From DASUBN01 sp964584665 (lineage in GTDB: Bacteria > Pseudomonadota > Gammaproteobacteria > Natronospirales > REEB76), in assembly GCA_964584665.1 (NCBI GenBank), contig CAZPAO010000009.1, positions 6,324 through 70,323 on the forward strand: a stretch of DNA of 64,000 nt. The letters are read 5' to 3'. Position numbers and translations under genes: made by a program. The stretch's first letter is position 1. The number at the start of each line of letters is the position of its first letter. The notes under the pieces are model-generated. The model was not told where the DNA came from, did not search any database, and saw only the letters and a list, made by a program, of their open reading frames with translations. Positions 7,548 to 14,459 of the stretch are shown here, piece after piece.

Positions 7548-8180
7548 TCAGTGCAGTTTGGCCAAGCGGATGTTGTGGGTATGGACCTGCTGCGAGATGT
7601 CGTACATGGCCTGGTTGGTGATCATGTACATGTTCTTGGTGAAATAAGGGTTGTACTTGCGGTCCACGTCCGTGGACAGCTGCTGGTTCATGGAATGGCT
7701 GAACAGGTGATCGTAGTAGTAGCCGGACCAGAAGGTGGTGTCGTCCGGCGCGATGCCAGCATCCACCAGACCGCTGGCCAGGTTGCTGCTTGAGAGGTCG
7801 GACGGCGGCGGAGGCAGGTTGGTGCCGGTCGCCTTCAGCTTTACCACTCCGTCGCGGACGGTCCAGTCGGTGCCTTGCAGCCAGTCCTGCACCTGCTCGG
7901 TGCCGTACTGCTGGTCGAGCTTGTTGATCTCATCGTTCGCAGCCGGCTGGCCCAGCATGTTGATGAGCGCGGTCTGGAACGAGAAACCTTCCGGTCCCCC
8001 ACCCGCCTGTACCAGCGCCGAGACCAGTTCGAGTTGCGCGGTCCCCTGGTACACGGCACCGCCGTAATTGTTTACCTCATGTTGCTTACCCGGCACGGCC
8101 GATGATGCTGCGGCAGAGAAGAGTATCGCGAGCGACGCGATCAGCGGCCTGAGTTCCAATCTATTCCAGTTGTTGTCCAT
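7548..8180 (-). CDS. Secreted hypothetical protein upstream of sodB
   Basis: A 210-residue protein with an N-terminal signal peptide (RPLIASLAILFSAAASSAVPG). The mature part is soluble, with a run of four prolines and a Ser/Asn patch in the middle (TGTNLPPPPSDLSSSN) and Tyr-rich, His-containing C-terminal helices (FWSGYYYDHLFSHSMNQQL). I recognise no domain. The gene lies 17 bases upstream of sodB on the same strand. It shares a 333-base divergent promoter region with a BON gene, so it may belong to the same stress regulon; that is inference. Confidence 0.7.
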   Translation of the reverse strand: MDNNWNRLELRPLIASLAILFSAAASSAVPGKQHEVNNYGGAVYQGTAQLELVSALVQAGGGPEGFSFQTALINMLGQPAANDEINKLDQQYGTEQVQDWLQGTDWTVRDGVVKLKATGTNLPPPPSDLSSSNLASGLVDAGIAPDDTTFWSGYYYDHLFSHSMNQQLSTDVDRKYNPYFTKNMYMITNQAMYDISQQVHTHNIRLAKLH

Positions 8181-8513
8181 TTCTCTCTACTCCTGATTGC
8201 ACGTTTGATTGCACGTTCATGATGGTCAAGTTAGCTGTTTATGTGTCCGGACGCCGTGCGCCAGTGCACAGAGGCGGAAACGTCGCGCTGTGCAACGCTG
8301 TGTAGCACGACCGATGCTTGCAGAGAAAGTTACGAAAAATCCAGAATCGATCCTGCGCACTGTGCAACAGCGCACAGTAGAGGAAGTGCATGCGCGGCAG
8401 AGTGTCCGTCACGCACGATATCTCTCGCGCTTCCAAGTCTGTCCTGCAAAGGCCGGAGTGGATAAAACTTTTCCGACGCGGCATCCGCCGCGTGGAATCC
8501 CAGGAGGAATCAC
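8181..8513. other. Divergent regulatory region between the sodB transcript and the second BON gene
   Basis: 333 bases without a supported gene. It holds the palindrome ACTGTGC-N6-GCACAGT (8359-8378) and a second TGTGCAAC copy at 8289-8296 next to a CGCTGTG direct repeat. A GTGCACAG string occurs near 8264. The density of TGTGC elements suggests several binding sites for one regulator. Confidence 0.5.
8359..8378. promoter_or_regulatory. Palindrome ACTGTGC-N6-GCACAGT, CRP/FNR-like
   Basis: Perfect 7-base arms (8359-8365 and 8372-8378) around six bases, 135 bases before the BON gene ATG. The core TGTGC-N6-GCACA is the same as at 4467-4482. Confidence 0.5.
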
Positions 8514-8888
8514 ATGAATAAGAACTCAAGCATCCGCAACCTGTTCTTGACCGCCGCGGCTGTCGCCGCTCTCGGCGCGGGCGTGGCGGCCAATGCCGGC
8601 ACCGATGCCACCAGTGGCTATCCGAGCAGCAACACCGCAGTGACCGGCGTCAGCGACGACACCATCACTTCCCAGGTGCAGTCGAAGATCTCCAGCATGA
8701 GCACCCTCAGGGACGCGGACATCAACGTCGCGACCAGCAACGGCGTGGTGACCCTGAGCGGCACCGCAGCCAGCGCCGACGAGAAGTCCCAGGCCGAAGC
8801 GGCCGCCAAGTCGGTGAAGGGCGTCAAGAGCGTGGATAACCAGGTCAGCACGTCCATGAACTCGGGTTCGAGCGGCGGCGGCAAATAA
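8514..8888 (+). CDS. Periplasmic single-BON-domain protein
   Basis: A 124-residue exported protein. The signal peptide covers about residues 1-28 (cleavage after ANA). One BON domain follows (residues about 46-113, DDTITSQVQSKI to GVKSVDNQV, with the SNGVVTLSGTA core strand). A Ser/Gly tail ends the protein. The start has a textbook AGGAGGAAT Shine-Dalgarno. A second BON gene begins 28 bases downstream, so both are likely one transcript. The role is probably osmotic or membrane-stress protection in the periplasm, by analogy with OsmY. Confidence 0.85.
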   Translation: MNKNSSIRNLFLTAAAVAALGAGVAANAGTDATSGYPSSNTAVTGVSDDTITSQVQSKISSMSTLRDADINVATSNGVVTLSGTAASADEKSQAEAAAKSVKGVKSVDNQVSTSMNSGSSGGGK

Positions 8889-8916
8889 GTCATCCAACCA
8901 TAAAGGAGTGAATACC

Positions 8917-9354
8917 ATGGACAGAAACCTATCCCGCAGTCTTCTGGTCGCCGCCGGCTTGAGTGCCGCCTTGGCGGTCCCGACCGCCTTCGCGGCGGCC
9001 CCATCGGACAATCCGAGTTATCCGCCGCCGACCGCTAGCACTGCCAGCGGCGCCGAAGGCACCGACATGGGCGCGCCAACGGGCTCCCAGAACAGCGCCA
9101 GCATGGGCCAGACCGGCGTGCAGAGCGATACGGACCTGACGACACAGGTGAAGGCGAAGCTCGCCTCCATGTCGAACCTGCAGGGTTCGAACATCGTGGT
9201 GAGCGCGAAGGAAGGCAAGGTCACCCTGAGCGGTACCGCGTCGAGCAAGGACGCGGAGAAGGCGGCCAAGAGCGCCGCGCAATCCGTGCCCGGTGTGCGC
9301 AAGGTCGACGACGACCTGAAGGTCAGCTCCAAGCCTCCCCATCCCGGCGCGTGA
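8917..9354 (+). CDS. Periplasmic single-BON-domain protein
   Basis: A 145-residue exported protein. The signal peptide ends near residue 28 (AFAAAP). A Ser/Gly/Pro-rich spacer of about 45 residues follows. One BON domain then runs from DTDLTTQVKAKLASM to GVRKVDDDLKV, with the core KEGKVTLSGTASS. The ATG at 8917 has AAGGAG at eight-base spacing; the frame allows a GTG three codons earlier that overlaps this site. It is a paralogue of the gene just upstream with a longer linker. A disordered-protein gene and a CsbD gene follow on the same strand. Confidence 0.85.
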   Translation: MDRNLSRSLLVAAGLSAALAVPTAFAAAPSDNPSYPPPTASTASGAEGTDMGAPTGSQNSASMGQTGVQSDTDLTTQVKAKLASMSNLQGSNIVVSAKEGKVTLSGTASSKDAEKAAKSAAQSVPGVRKVDDDLKVSSKPPHPGA

Positions 9355-9439
9355 TGCGTCGTGCCCCGCGGCAATGGCAGCGGCCGCGGGGGTTCTTAGA
9401 GCTGCCGTCATCCCACGTGATCTATAAGGAAGGAACGAC

Positions 9440-9826
9440 ATGGCCAACAGGCAACAGGATGAAAACGAGTTGAACAAGGACCGGCAGAATGCCGCCGGCA
9501 GCAACCAGCAGAACCCCGGCACGAAGCAGGGCGCCGGTAGCAACCAGCAGAATCCCGGCAACAAGCAAAGTGCCGGCAACAGCCCCGGCGGCCGGAGCCA
9601 GTATTCCGCCGATGCCGACGAGGATTCCCACGAATCCGGCGGCGTGAGCGCGGCAGGCTCCCAGGGCCAGAGCGGCAACAAGGCGGACAAGAACGCCCAG
9701 GACCGCAACAGCCAGCAGGGGAACAACACCCAGGGTGGCAAGAGCGCCCCCGGGAGCGGTGGTACCGCGGACAAGGATGCCCAGCGTCGCAGCGGGCAGA
9801 ACAACCCCGGCGGTTCCAATCGTTGA
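9440..9826 (+). CDS. Disordered, Gln/Asn/Gly-rich low-complexity protein
   Basis: A 128-residue protein with almost no hydrophobic residues and no signal peptide or membrane span. It is dominated by Asn, Gln, Gly, Ser, Lys and Asp and must be largely unstructured. A 13-residue unit (AGSNQQNPGTKQG) is repeated twice and starts a third time. GGAAGGAACGAC precedes the ATG. Hydrophilic disordered proteins of this kind can act as desiccation or osmotic protectants. The position between BON and CsbD stress genes supports that reading, but no family is recognised. Confidence 0.6.
   Translation: MANRQQDENELNKDRQNAAGSNQQNPGTKQGAGSNQQNPGNKQSAGNSPGGRSQYSADADEDSHESGGVSAAGSQGQSGNKADKNAQDRNSQQGNNTQGGKSAPGSGGTADKDAQRRSGQNNPGGSNR
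9494..9571 (+). repeat. Tandem 39-bp repeat coding for a 13-residue unit
   Basis: Two adjacent units, 9494-9532 and 9533-9571, each start GCCGG and contain CAACCAGCAGAA. The third begins at 9572 and degenerates. It lies within the disordered-protein gene. Confidence 0.7.
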
Positions 9827-9933
9827 ATGATGGCGACCGGTGCCGTCGGGGATCTCCCCCGGCGGCTTCGGCCTCCACGATGCACACCCCCAGCCCTGAC
9901 TCACAGGGACACAACGACTTCCAGGAGATCGAC

Positions 9934-10323
9934 ATGAACCGTGATACAGCAGAAGGCAATTGGACCCAACTGAAGGGCAAGATCAAGCAGAAGTGGGGCA
10001 AGCTCACAGACGATGATCTGACCCGTGCCGAGGGCGACAAGGAATACCTCGTCGGCAAGCTCCACGAGCAGTATGGTCTGGCCAAGGACCGTGCCAAGGA
10101 CGAACTGGACAACCTGGGTTACAAGGAATCAGATGTCTCGGACAGCGCCGGGCGCGCCGGACGCATGGACATGGCCGGGAGCAACCCCGAGAGCGTGGAT
10201 GAGACCCTGAAAGCGGATGGATTCTCCAACGCCGAAGGCGACAGTCCCCGTAACAAGCTGGAAGCCGGCAGCGCCAATGACGACCGGGGCTTGCTGCAGA
10301 GCGAGCGCAAGGACCGCGGCTGA
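9934..10323 (+). CDS. CsbD family protein with an extended C-terminus
   Basis: A 129-residue charged protein. Residues 1-68 form a CsbD domain (MNRDTAEGNWTQLKGKIKQK, then GKLTDDDLTRAEGDKEYLVG). It is nearly superimposable on the CsbD protein at 5242. The C-terminal 60 residues are acidic, Ser/Asn-rich and probably disordered. ATG 9934 has AGGAG seven bases upstream; the open frame extends 37 codons further without a site. It ends the second BON-BON-disordered-CsbD run and is followed by two stacked terminators. Confidence 0.9.
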   Translation: MNRDTAEGNWTQLKGKIKQKWGKLTDDDLTRAEGDKEYLVGKLHEQYGLAKDRAKDELDNLGYKESDVSDSAGRAGRMDMAGSNPESVDETLKADGFSNAEGDSPRNKLEAGSANDDRGLLQSERKDRG

Positions 10324-10340
10324 TGACCTGAGAGCCAGCG

Positions 10341-10368
10341 GATCGCGGTCGAGCCGCGGTCTTCTTCT
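10341..10368 (+). terminator. First terminator-like hairpin after CsbD
   Basis: GATCGCGG (10341-10348) pairs with CCGCGGTC (10354-10361), including one G-T wobble. A TTCTTCT tail follows. Confidence 0.5.
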
Positions 10369-10378
10369 AGGCTGAAGT

Positions 10379-10406
10379 TGAGCCCCGCAAGGGGCTCATT
10401 CTTTTT
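10379..10406 (+). terminator. Strong Rho-independent terminator with a GCAA tetraloop
   Basis: TGAGCCCC (10379-10386) pairs with GGGGCTCA (10391-10398) around GCAA, followed by TTCTTTTT. It lies across the last codons and stop of the converging desaturase gene. Confidence 0.85.
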
Positions 10407-11424
10407 CCAGCACCAGCATGCCCACGGGCTCGTCATCCGCGACGGACGCCATGCGCCGGTTGTGGCGATGGAGTTCCCCGATGGCGGCGGCGAGCCCCAC
10501 CTCGTGGTAGGGGATGTCGAGCGCGGCGCAATGACGGCGCACCGCCGGGCGTGCGAGGTGCAGACGTGTGCAGGGGATGCGCGGGAAGAGGTGGTGCTCG
10601 ATGTGGCTGTTCAGGCCGATGAAGAAGTGCCGCATGAACCAACCGTCCCCGAGGTTCCGGGCATTGCCCGCCTGGCGCGCCATGAAATCCCGGCCCTTGG
10701 TCGGATGCGGATGCCCCAGGTGGTTCGCGACGAAGATCGCCGCGAGATAGATGCCGCAGCCCCACAGCACCAATAGATAGTTCGCGAGGGCCGGCCCCCA
10801 GCCGATGAGCCAGACTGGCAGGGCCAGCCACAGCAGGTGGTGCAAGGCCACCAGCACCTGATCGCCGCGGGTCTCGCGCGGGTGCCCGAGCATGTGCTTG
10901 AGGCTGTTCAGTCGGAACGCCAGGCCCATGAGCGTGATGAGCGGCCAGAACAGCCAGGCCTGCCGGCGCGTGCACCAACGGCGCAGGCCGCGCGACCCGC
11001 GCGCGTCCTCCTCGGTGAAGCTGAAGAGGCGCGCCTGCAGGTTCGGGTCCCTGCGCGTGTTGGCGTGACGGTGGTGTTCGCTGTGCATGGCGTGCCAGCT
11101 CGCCTGGCTGCTGCCGGAGCCGAAGCTCATGCAGAGCCGTCCCACCAGCCCGTTCACCCAGGCACGGCGCGAGATCGCCGCATGGCCCGCCTCATGGCCC
11201 AGGGACGCGGCCTGCATGATGACGAAGGCTTCCAGCATGGCGAGCAAGACGCGCAAGGGCATGTCCTGCACCTTCAGCAGCAGCCACCAGCCGGTCACAT
11301 AGGCGGGGATCACCCAGGCGAGGTGCAGGAGATAGCCGCGGGGATCCGGCTCGAACAGGCCCTGGGCGGCGAGTTCGGCGCGCAAGCGCCTGTAGGCGGG
11401 ATCGTGGTCTACGCTGGTGGACAT
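10396..11424 (-). CDS. Membrane fatty acid desaturase (acyl-lipid/linoleoyl-CoA type)
   Basis: A 342-residue integral membrane di-iron desaturase that inserts a double bond in lipid acyl chains. The three histidine boxes are intact: HEAGH (77-81), HAMHSEHHRH (111-120) and SHIEHH (273-278). Hydrophobic pairs lie around residues 33-73 and 155-235. There is no N-terminal cytochrome b5 domain, so electrons must come from a separate ferredoxin or b5-like donor not encoded nearby. It is a single-gene unit whose 3' end overlaps the terminator of the converging CsbD gene. Regiospecificity cannot be read from sequence. Confidence 0.9.
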   Translation of the reverse strand: MSTSVDHDPAYRRLRAELAAQGLFEPDPRGYLLHLAWVIPAYVTGWWLLLKVQDMPLRVLLAMLEAFVIMQAASLGHEAGHAAISRRAWVNGLVGRLCMSFGSGSSQASWHAMHSEHHRHANTRRDPNLQARLFSFTEEDARGSRGLRRWCTRRQAWLFWPLITLMGLAFRLNSLKHMLGHPRETRGDQVLVALHHLLWLALPVWLIGWGPALANYLLVLWGCGIYLAAIFVANHLGHPHPTKGRDFMARQAGNARNLGDGWFMRHFFIGLNSHIEHHLFPRIPCTRLHLARPAVRRHCAALDIPYHEVGLAAAIGELHRHNRRMASVADDEPVGMLVLEKE

Positions 11425-11533
11425 GGCTTCACCCCTGAAGGATAGGGAGTCTACCCCAGCCCGCGCCCCGCAAAAATGTCATGGTGATGCGGGGATTTCT
11501 GAATTATTTCTTACTTACACATATATCGGTAGC

Positions 11534-11547
11534 AATCCCCGGGGATT
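11534..11547. promoter_or_regulatory. 14-bp perfect palindrome AATCCCCGGGGATT
   Basis: It lies 40 bases before the first NTF2-like gene. A half-site GGGGATTT occurs at 11491-11498, 43 bases away. A TAGTCT string at 11552-11557 could serve as a minus-10 box. This is an operator candidate for the three-gene array. Confidence 0.4.
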
Positions 11548-11586
11548 TGGCTAGTCTCAGGCTCAGGACACCCACGGGAAGCACCG

Positions 11587-12081
11587 ATGACGCGCATCAA
11601 GAGACGCCTGATCCTGGTACTGGACCTAGGGATCACAGGCCTGCTGGCCTGGTCCGCGGCCCGTGCCGGCACCCTCACCAGCGGCAACCCGCAGGATGTG
11701 TCTGCCGTGCAGCAGCGCATCGCGCAATGGACCGAGGGGTACAACGCCGCCGACGTGCCCAAGCTCGGCGACGTCTTCAGCCCCGACTTCAGCTTCGAGC
11801 AGCAGGGCACGCCGCCCTTGCCGAAGGAAGCGGTGCTGAAGGGCTATACGGCCCTGTTCGCCAAATACGACAGCCATATCGAGGTGGACACCCGCGAACT
11901 GCGCGTCTCGGGCGACATGGCCTATGACCGCGGCAGTTACATCGCCACGTCGACGCCGAAGGGCGCCGCGGCGGGCAGCAAGCCGCTGGTGCAAAAGGGC
12001 CGCTTCCTGGAAGTGTGGAAGCGCAGCGGCGGCGTCTGGCTGACGCAGCGCTTCATCAACATCAACGACCCCGCAGAGTGA
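11587..12081 (+). CDS. Secreted SnoaL/DUF4440-like (NTF2 fold) protein, copy 1 of 3
   Basis: A 164-residue protein with an N-terminal hydrophobic export signal (LILVLDLGITGLLAWSAARAG). One NTF2-like cone follows (helix VQQRIAQWTEGYNAADVPKL, then strands ending FLEVWKRSGGVWLTQRF). SnoaL-like proteins share this fold, but the activity varies and no catalytic set is evident. It is the first of three adjacent homologues: the YNxxDVxxLxDVFSxDF, LFAKYxxHI and SGDMAxDRGxY motifs recur in the next two. The three have 8 and 3 bases between them, so they form one operon. Confidence 0.75.
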   Translation: MTRIKRRLILVLDLGITGLLAWSAARAGTLTSGNPQDVSAVQQRIAQWTEGYNAADVPKLGDVFSPDFSFEQQGTPPLPKEAVLKGYTALFAKYDSHIEVDTRELRVSGDMAYDRGSYIATSTPKGAAAGSKPLVQKGRFLEVWKRSGGVWLTQRFININDPAE

Positions 12082-12089
12082 GGCGATCC

Positions 12090-12572
12090 ATGCCACTCAA
12101 GCACGCAATCCCGGCCGCCGCCATCCTTCTGGCGACGCTCGTACCCCCCGATGCCGGCGCCATAGATGCCAGCGGTCCGGGACCTGACCTGAAGGCGCTG
12201 CAGCAGCGCATCGACCAGTGGCTGGATGGCTACAACGATGGCGATGTCGCGCGCATGATGGACGTGTTCAGCATCGACTTCACCGACGAGATCCAGGGCA
12301 CTCCCGGCGAACTGGACAAGGCGCGCGTGACCCAGGCCTTCAGGGCGCTGTTCGCCAAGTACCACACCCAGATCGACGGCGTCACCGACGAGTTGCGCGC
12401 CTCGGGTGACATGGCCTTCGACCGAGGCCACTACACCCTCACCCTCACGCCCAAGGCGGGCGGTGCCACCATCACGCAGCAGGGCCGCTTCCTCGAGGTG
12501 TGGAAGCGCGAAGGCGGCACCTGGAGGGTGCAGCACATCGTGGACATGCACGACCCGGCGCCCGCTCCCTGA
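12090..12572 (+). CDS. Secreted SnoaL/DUF4440-like protein, copy 2 of 3
   Basis: A 160-residue protein with a signal peptide (KHAIPAAAILLATLVPPDAGA) and one NTF2-like domain. Diagnostic stretches are QQRIDQWLDGYNDGDVARMM, FRALFAKYHTQIDG, ASGDMAFDRGHYTLTLTPK and GRFLEVWKREGGTWRVQH. ATG 12090 was chosen because the upstream gene stops at 12081 and GAGG lies just ahead. Among the three copies this one is closest to a middle form, with features of both neighbours. Function is unknown; DUF4440 proteins are usually annotated as steroid-isomerase-like without evidence. Confidence 0.75.
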   Translation: MPLKHAIPAAAILLATLVPPDAGAIDASGPGPDLKALQQRIDQWLDGYNDGDVARMMDVFSIDFTDEIQGTPGELDKARVTQAFRALFAKYHTQIDGVTDELRASGDMAFDRGHYTLTLTPKAGGATITQQGRFLEVWKREGGTWRVQHIVDMHDPAPAP

Positions 12573-12575
12573 CCC

Positions 12576-13067
12576 ATGCGCGCCTGGCCCTACCTCCTCG
12601 CTATCTCGCTCAGCCTGCTGCTCGCGGCGCTCACCTGCGCCGCAGTGCCGGCCGATGGCGCCGGCCCGGACCAGGCCATCATCAAGGCGCGCATGGGCAG
12701 ATGGGTGGATGCCTATAACCAGGCGGATGTGCCCGGGCTCCTCGACGTGTTGAGCGCCGACTACGTGCAGGACACCCAGGGCCTGCCGGGCAGCAGCGAC
12801 AAACGCGCGGTGGGGCGGGCCTTCAGCCACGTCTTCGCCAAGTACCAGACCCACATCGTCTGCGTGCTGGACCAGGTCTATGCCTCAGGCGGCATGGGCT
12901 TCGATCGCGGGCACTACACCATCACCTATACGCCGAAGAGCGGCGGCAAGACCATCGTCGAGCAGGGCCACTACGTGGAGATGTGGGGCCTGGAGGATGG
13001 CGTGTGGCGGGTGCGCTACGAGACGGACATCCCCGAGCAGAGCGGGCGCCCCCTGGCGGTGATGTAG
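12576..13067 (+). CDS. Secreted SnoaL/DUF4440-like protein, copy 3 of 3
   Basis: A 163-residue protein with a signal peptide (YLLAISLSLLLAALTCAAVPA) and one NTF2-like domain, starting three bases after the previous stop. It keeps VDAYNQADVPGLLDVLSADY, VFAKYQTHIVCVLDQVYASG and GFDRGHYTITYTPKSGGK, but has diverged most, losing the VWKR turn (VEMWGLEDGVWRVRY). The ladder of divergence suggests successive tandem duplication. It is the last gene of the array; a GNAT gene with its own ribosome binding site follows after 43 bases. Confidence 0.75.
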   Translation: MRAWPYLLAISLSLLLAALTCAAVPADGAGPDQAIIKARMGRWVDAYNQADVPGLLDVLSADYVQDTQGLPGSSDKRAVGRAFSHVFAKYQTHIVCVLDQVYASGGMGFDRGHYTITYTPKSGGKTIVEQGHYVEMWGLEDGVWRVRYETDIPEQSGRPLAVM

Positions 13068-13110
13068 CGGAATAATCTCAGCCGTGCGCGTGTCCTAACA
13101 GGAGGCAGTG

Positions 13111-13626
13111 ATGAGAGACACCCATGCGGAAGGCAAGCATCCGGAACAACCCAAGCGCGGGCGCGTGACCGAGTCCATGATCAGCGTGCGCGCCGCCATC
13201 CCTTCCGACACGCCCTCCTGGCTGCGCATGCGTTGCGCGCTCTGGCCCGAAGGCAAGCAGTCCGAGCACATGGAGGACATCGCCCGCTTCTTCGCCCGGG
13301 AGGCGCGGCTGCCATCCGCCACCTTCATCGCCTTCGACCAGGCGGGCGCGGCGGTCGGTTTCGCCGAACTCTCCATCCGTTCCGCCGCCGAGGGCTGCGA
13401 GAGCGGCTGGGTGGCTTATCTCGAAGGCTGGTACGTGGATCCCCGGGCGCGCCGCCACGGCGCCGGCCGCGCGCTCATCTGGGCCGCCGAGGCCTGGGCC
13501 CAGTCCCAAGGCTGTCGCGAGTTCGCCTCCGACACGCAATCCACCAACCTCGACAGCGCCCTGGCCCATGCCGCCCTCGGGTTCACCGAGGTGGACCAAT
13601 TGCGCTGCTTCCGCAAGACGCTATAG
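13111..13626 (+). CDS. GNAT N-acetyltransferase resembling AAC(6')
   Basis: A 171-residue GNAT-fold acetyltransferase. The core starts at MISVRAAIPSDTPSWLRMRC and contains LWPEGKQSEHMEDI, close to the substrate-side segment of aminoglycoside 6'-N-acetyltransferases. The acetyl-CoA loop is VDPRARRHGAGRALIWAAE, the usual R/QxxGxG/A signature. The start has GGAGG at five-base spacing; a start at residue 23 would remove an unusual basic leader that other members lack. Resistance cannot be inferred from the sequence: many chromosomal relatives acetylate other amines. Confidence 0.75.
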   Translation: MRDTHAEGKHPEQPKRGRVTESMISVRAAIPSDTPSWLRMRCALWPEGKQSEHMEDIARFFAREARLPSATFIAFDQAGAAVGFAELSIRSAAEGCESGWVAYLEGWYVDPRARRHGAGRALIWAAEAWAQSQGCREFASDTQSTNLDSALAHAALGFTEVDQLRCFRKTL

Positions 13627-13665
13627 CCGTAGGAGATTAGGATCCGATCGCCCTGGACTGGGCAG

Positions 13666-14337
13666 TCACTTCTTGCGGTGGTGGTTGAACAGCACCAGCT
13701 TGCCGCTGCTGGTCCCGCCGCCGGTGCGGTCGCGACGCGTGAGCTTCAGGTCGAACTCTAGCTTGGTCACCACGTCGCGCAGGAGATCGGCGTCGTTCTC
13801 CGAGAACACCATGAGTTCGCCTTCCTGGCCCTCGTCGCGGGCCATGTTGATGGCGCGGCCGTAGGTGTCGGTGTTGATCTTGTCCTGCTCGTAGATCGGC
13901 ACCTGGTACCACATCACCGAGGGCTTGCCCTTGGGGTTGCGCGAGACCACGGCCATGCGCCGGTGGGCGATGGGTTCGGGGCCCCCGTCCTGCTGTTCGG
14001 TGGAGGGCATCAGGGTGTAGCGGTTCGAGGTCTGGCCCGCGGTCTTCAGGATCACCACCGACTGCTCCAGCAGGTGGTGGTTCACCCGCACCAGCAGCTG
14101 GCGGACCAGCCACAGCACCCGCGAGTCCCGCGGGGCGAAGGGCAGGTGCAGCTTGACCTCGCGGGCCTCGACGCCGCCCACGAACACACGGCGGCACTCG
14201 TAGTCGTCGTTGCCGGTGATGCGTGCGGAGAGTTCGTGCAGCAGCGCGCCGGCGCGCTTATGGAACACCGATTCCAGCAGCGTGAATGAGCCGACGCAGC
14301 CGAAGGCGATTGGCCCGGTGGAACTGTGGGTGCTCAT
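13666..14337 (-). CDS. Hypothetical protein
   Basis: A 223-residue soluble protein of no family I recognise. The N-terminal half has alternating strands and helices (FTLLESVFHKRAGALLHELS, VLWLVRQLLVRVNHHLLEQS). The C-terminal half ends in a basic, Gly/Thr-rich tail (LTRRDRTGGGTSSGK, then NHHRKK). Codon use looks normal for the window. It is convergent with the AAC(6')-like gene and divergent from the second GNAT gene. The frame runs the full gap between the neighbours, which supports it being real. Confidence 0.6.
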   Translation of the reverse strand: MSTHSSTGPIAFGCVGSFTLLESVFHKRAGALLHELSARITGNDDYECRRVFVGGVEAREVKLHLPFAPRDSRVLWLVRQLLVRVNHHLLEQSVVILKTAGQTSNRYTLMPSTEQQDGGPEPIAHRRMAVVSRNPKGKPSVMWYQVPIYEQDKINTDTYGRAINMARDEGQEGELMVFSENDADLLRDVVTKLEFDLKLTRRDRTGGGTSSGKLVLFNHHRKK

Positions 14338-14459
14338 GCTGTGATCCCTCGTCTATCCCAGGAACTCGGGCTCTTCGAGGCCCTTGCCGCAACTATATAA
14401 TGCCCCAGGGCCGGCCCTGTCAAAACCCGCTTGGTGCCCGGCCTCCCGAGGGGATAGAG

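Noticed and set aside
13111..13626. Calling the GNAT gene a resistance determinant
   Set aside because: The AAC(6')-like segment is suggestive, but chromosomal relatives acetylate other substrates and no mobile context is present.
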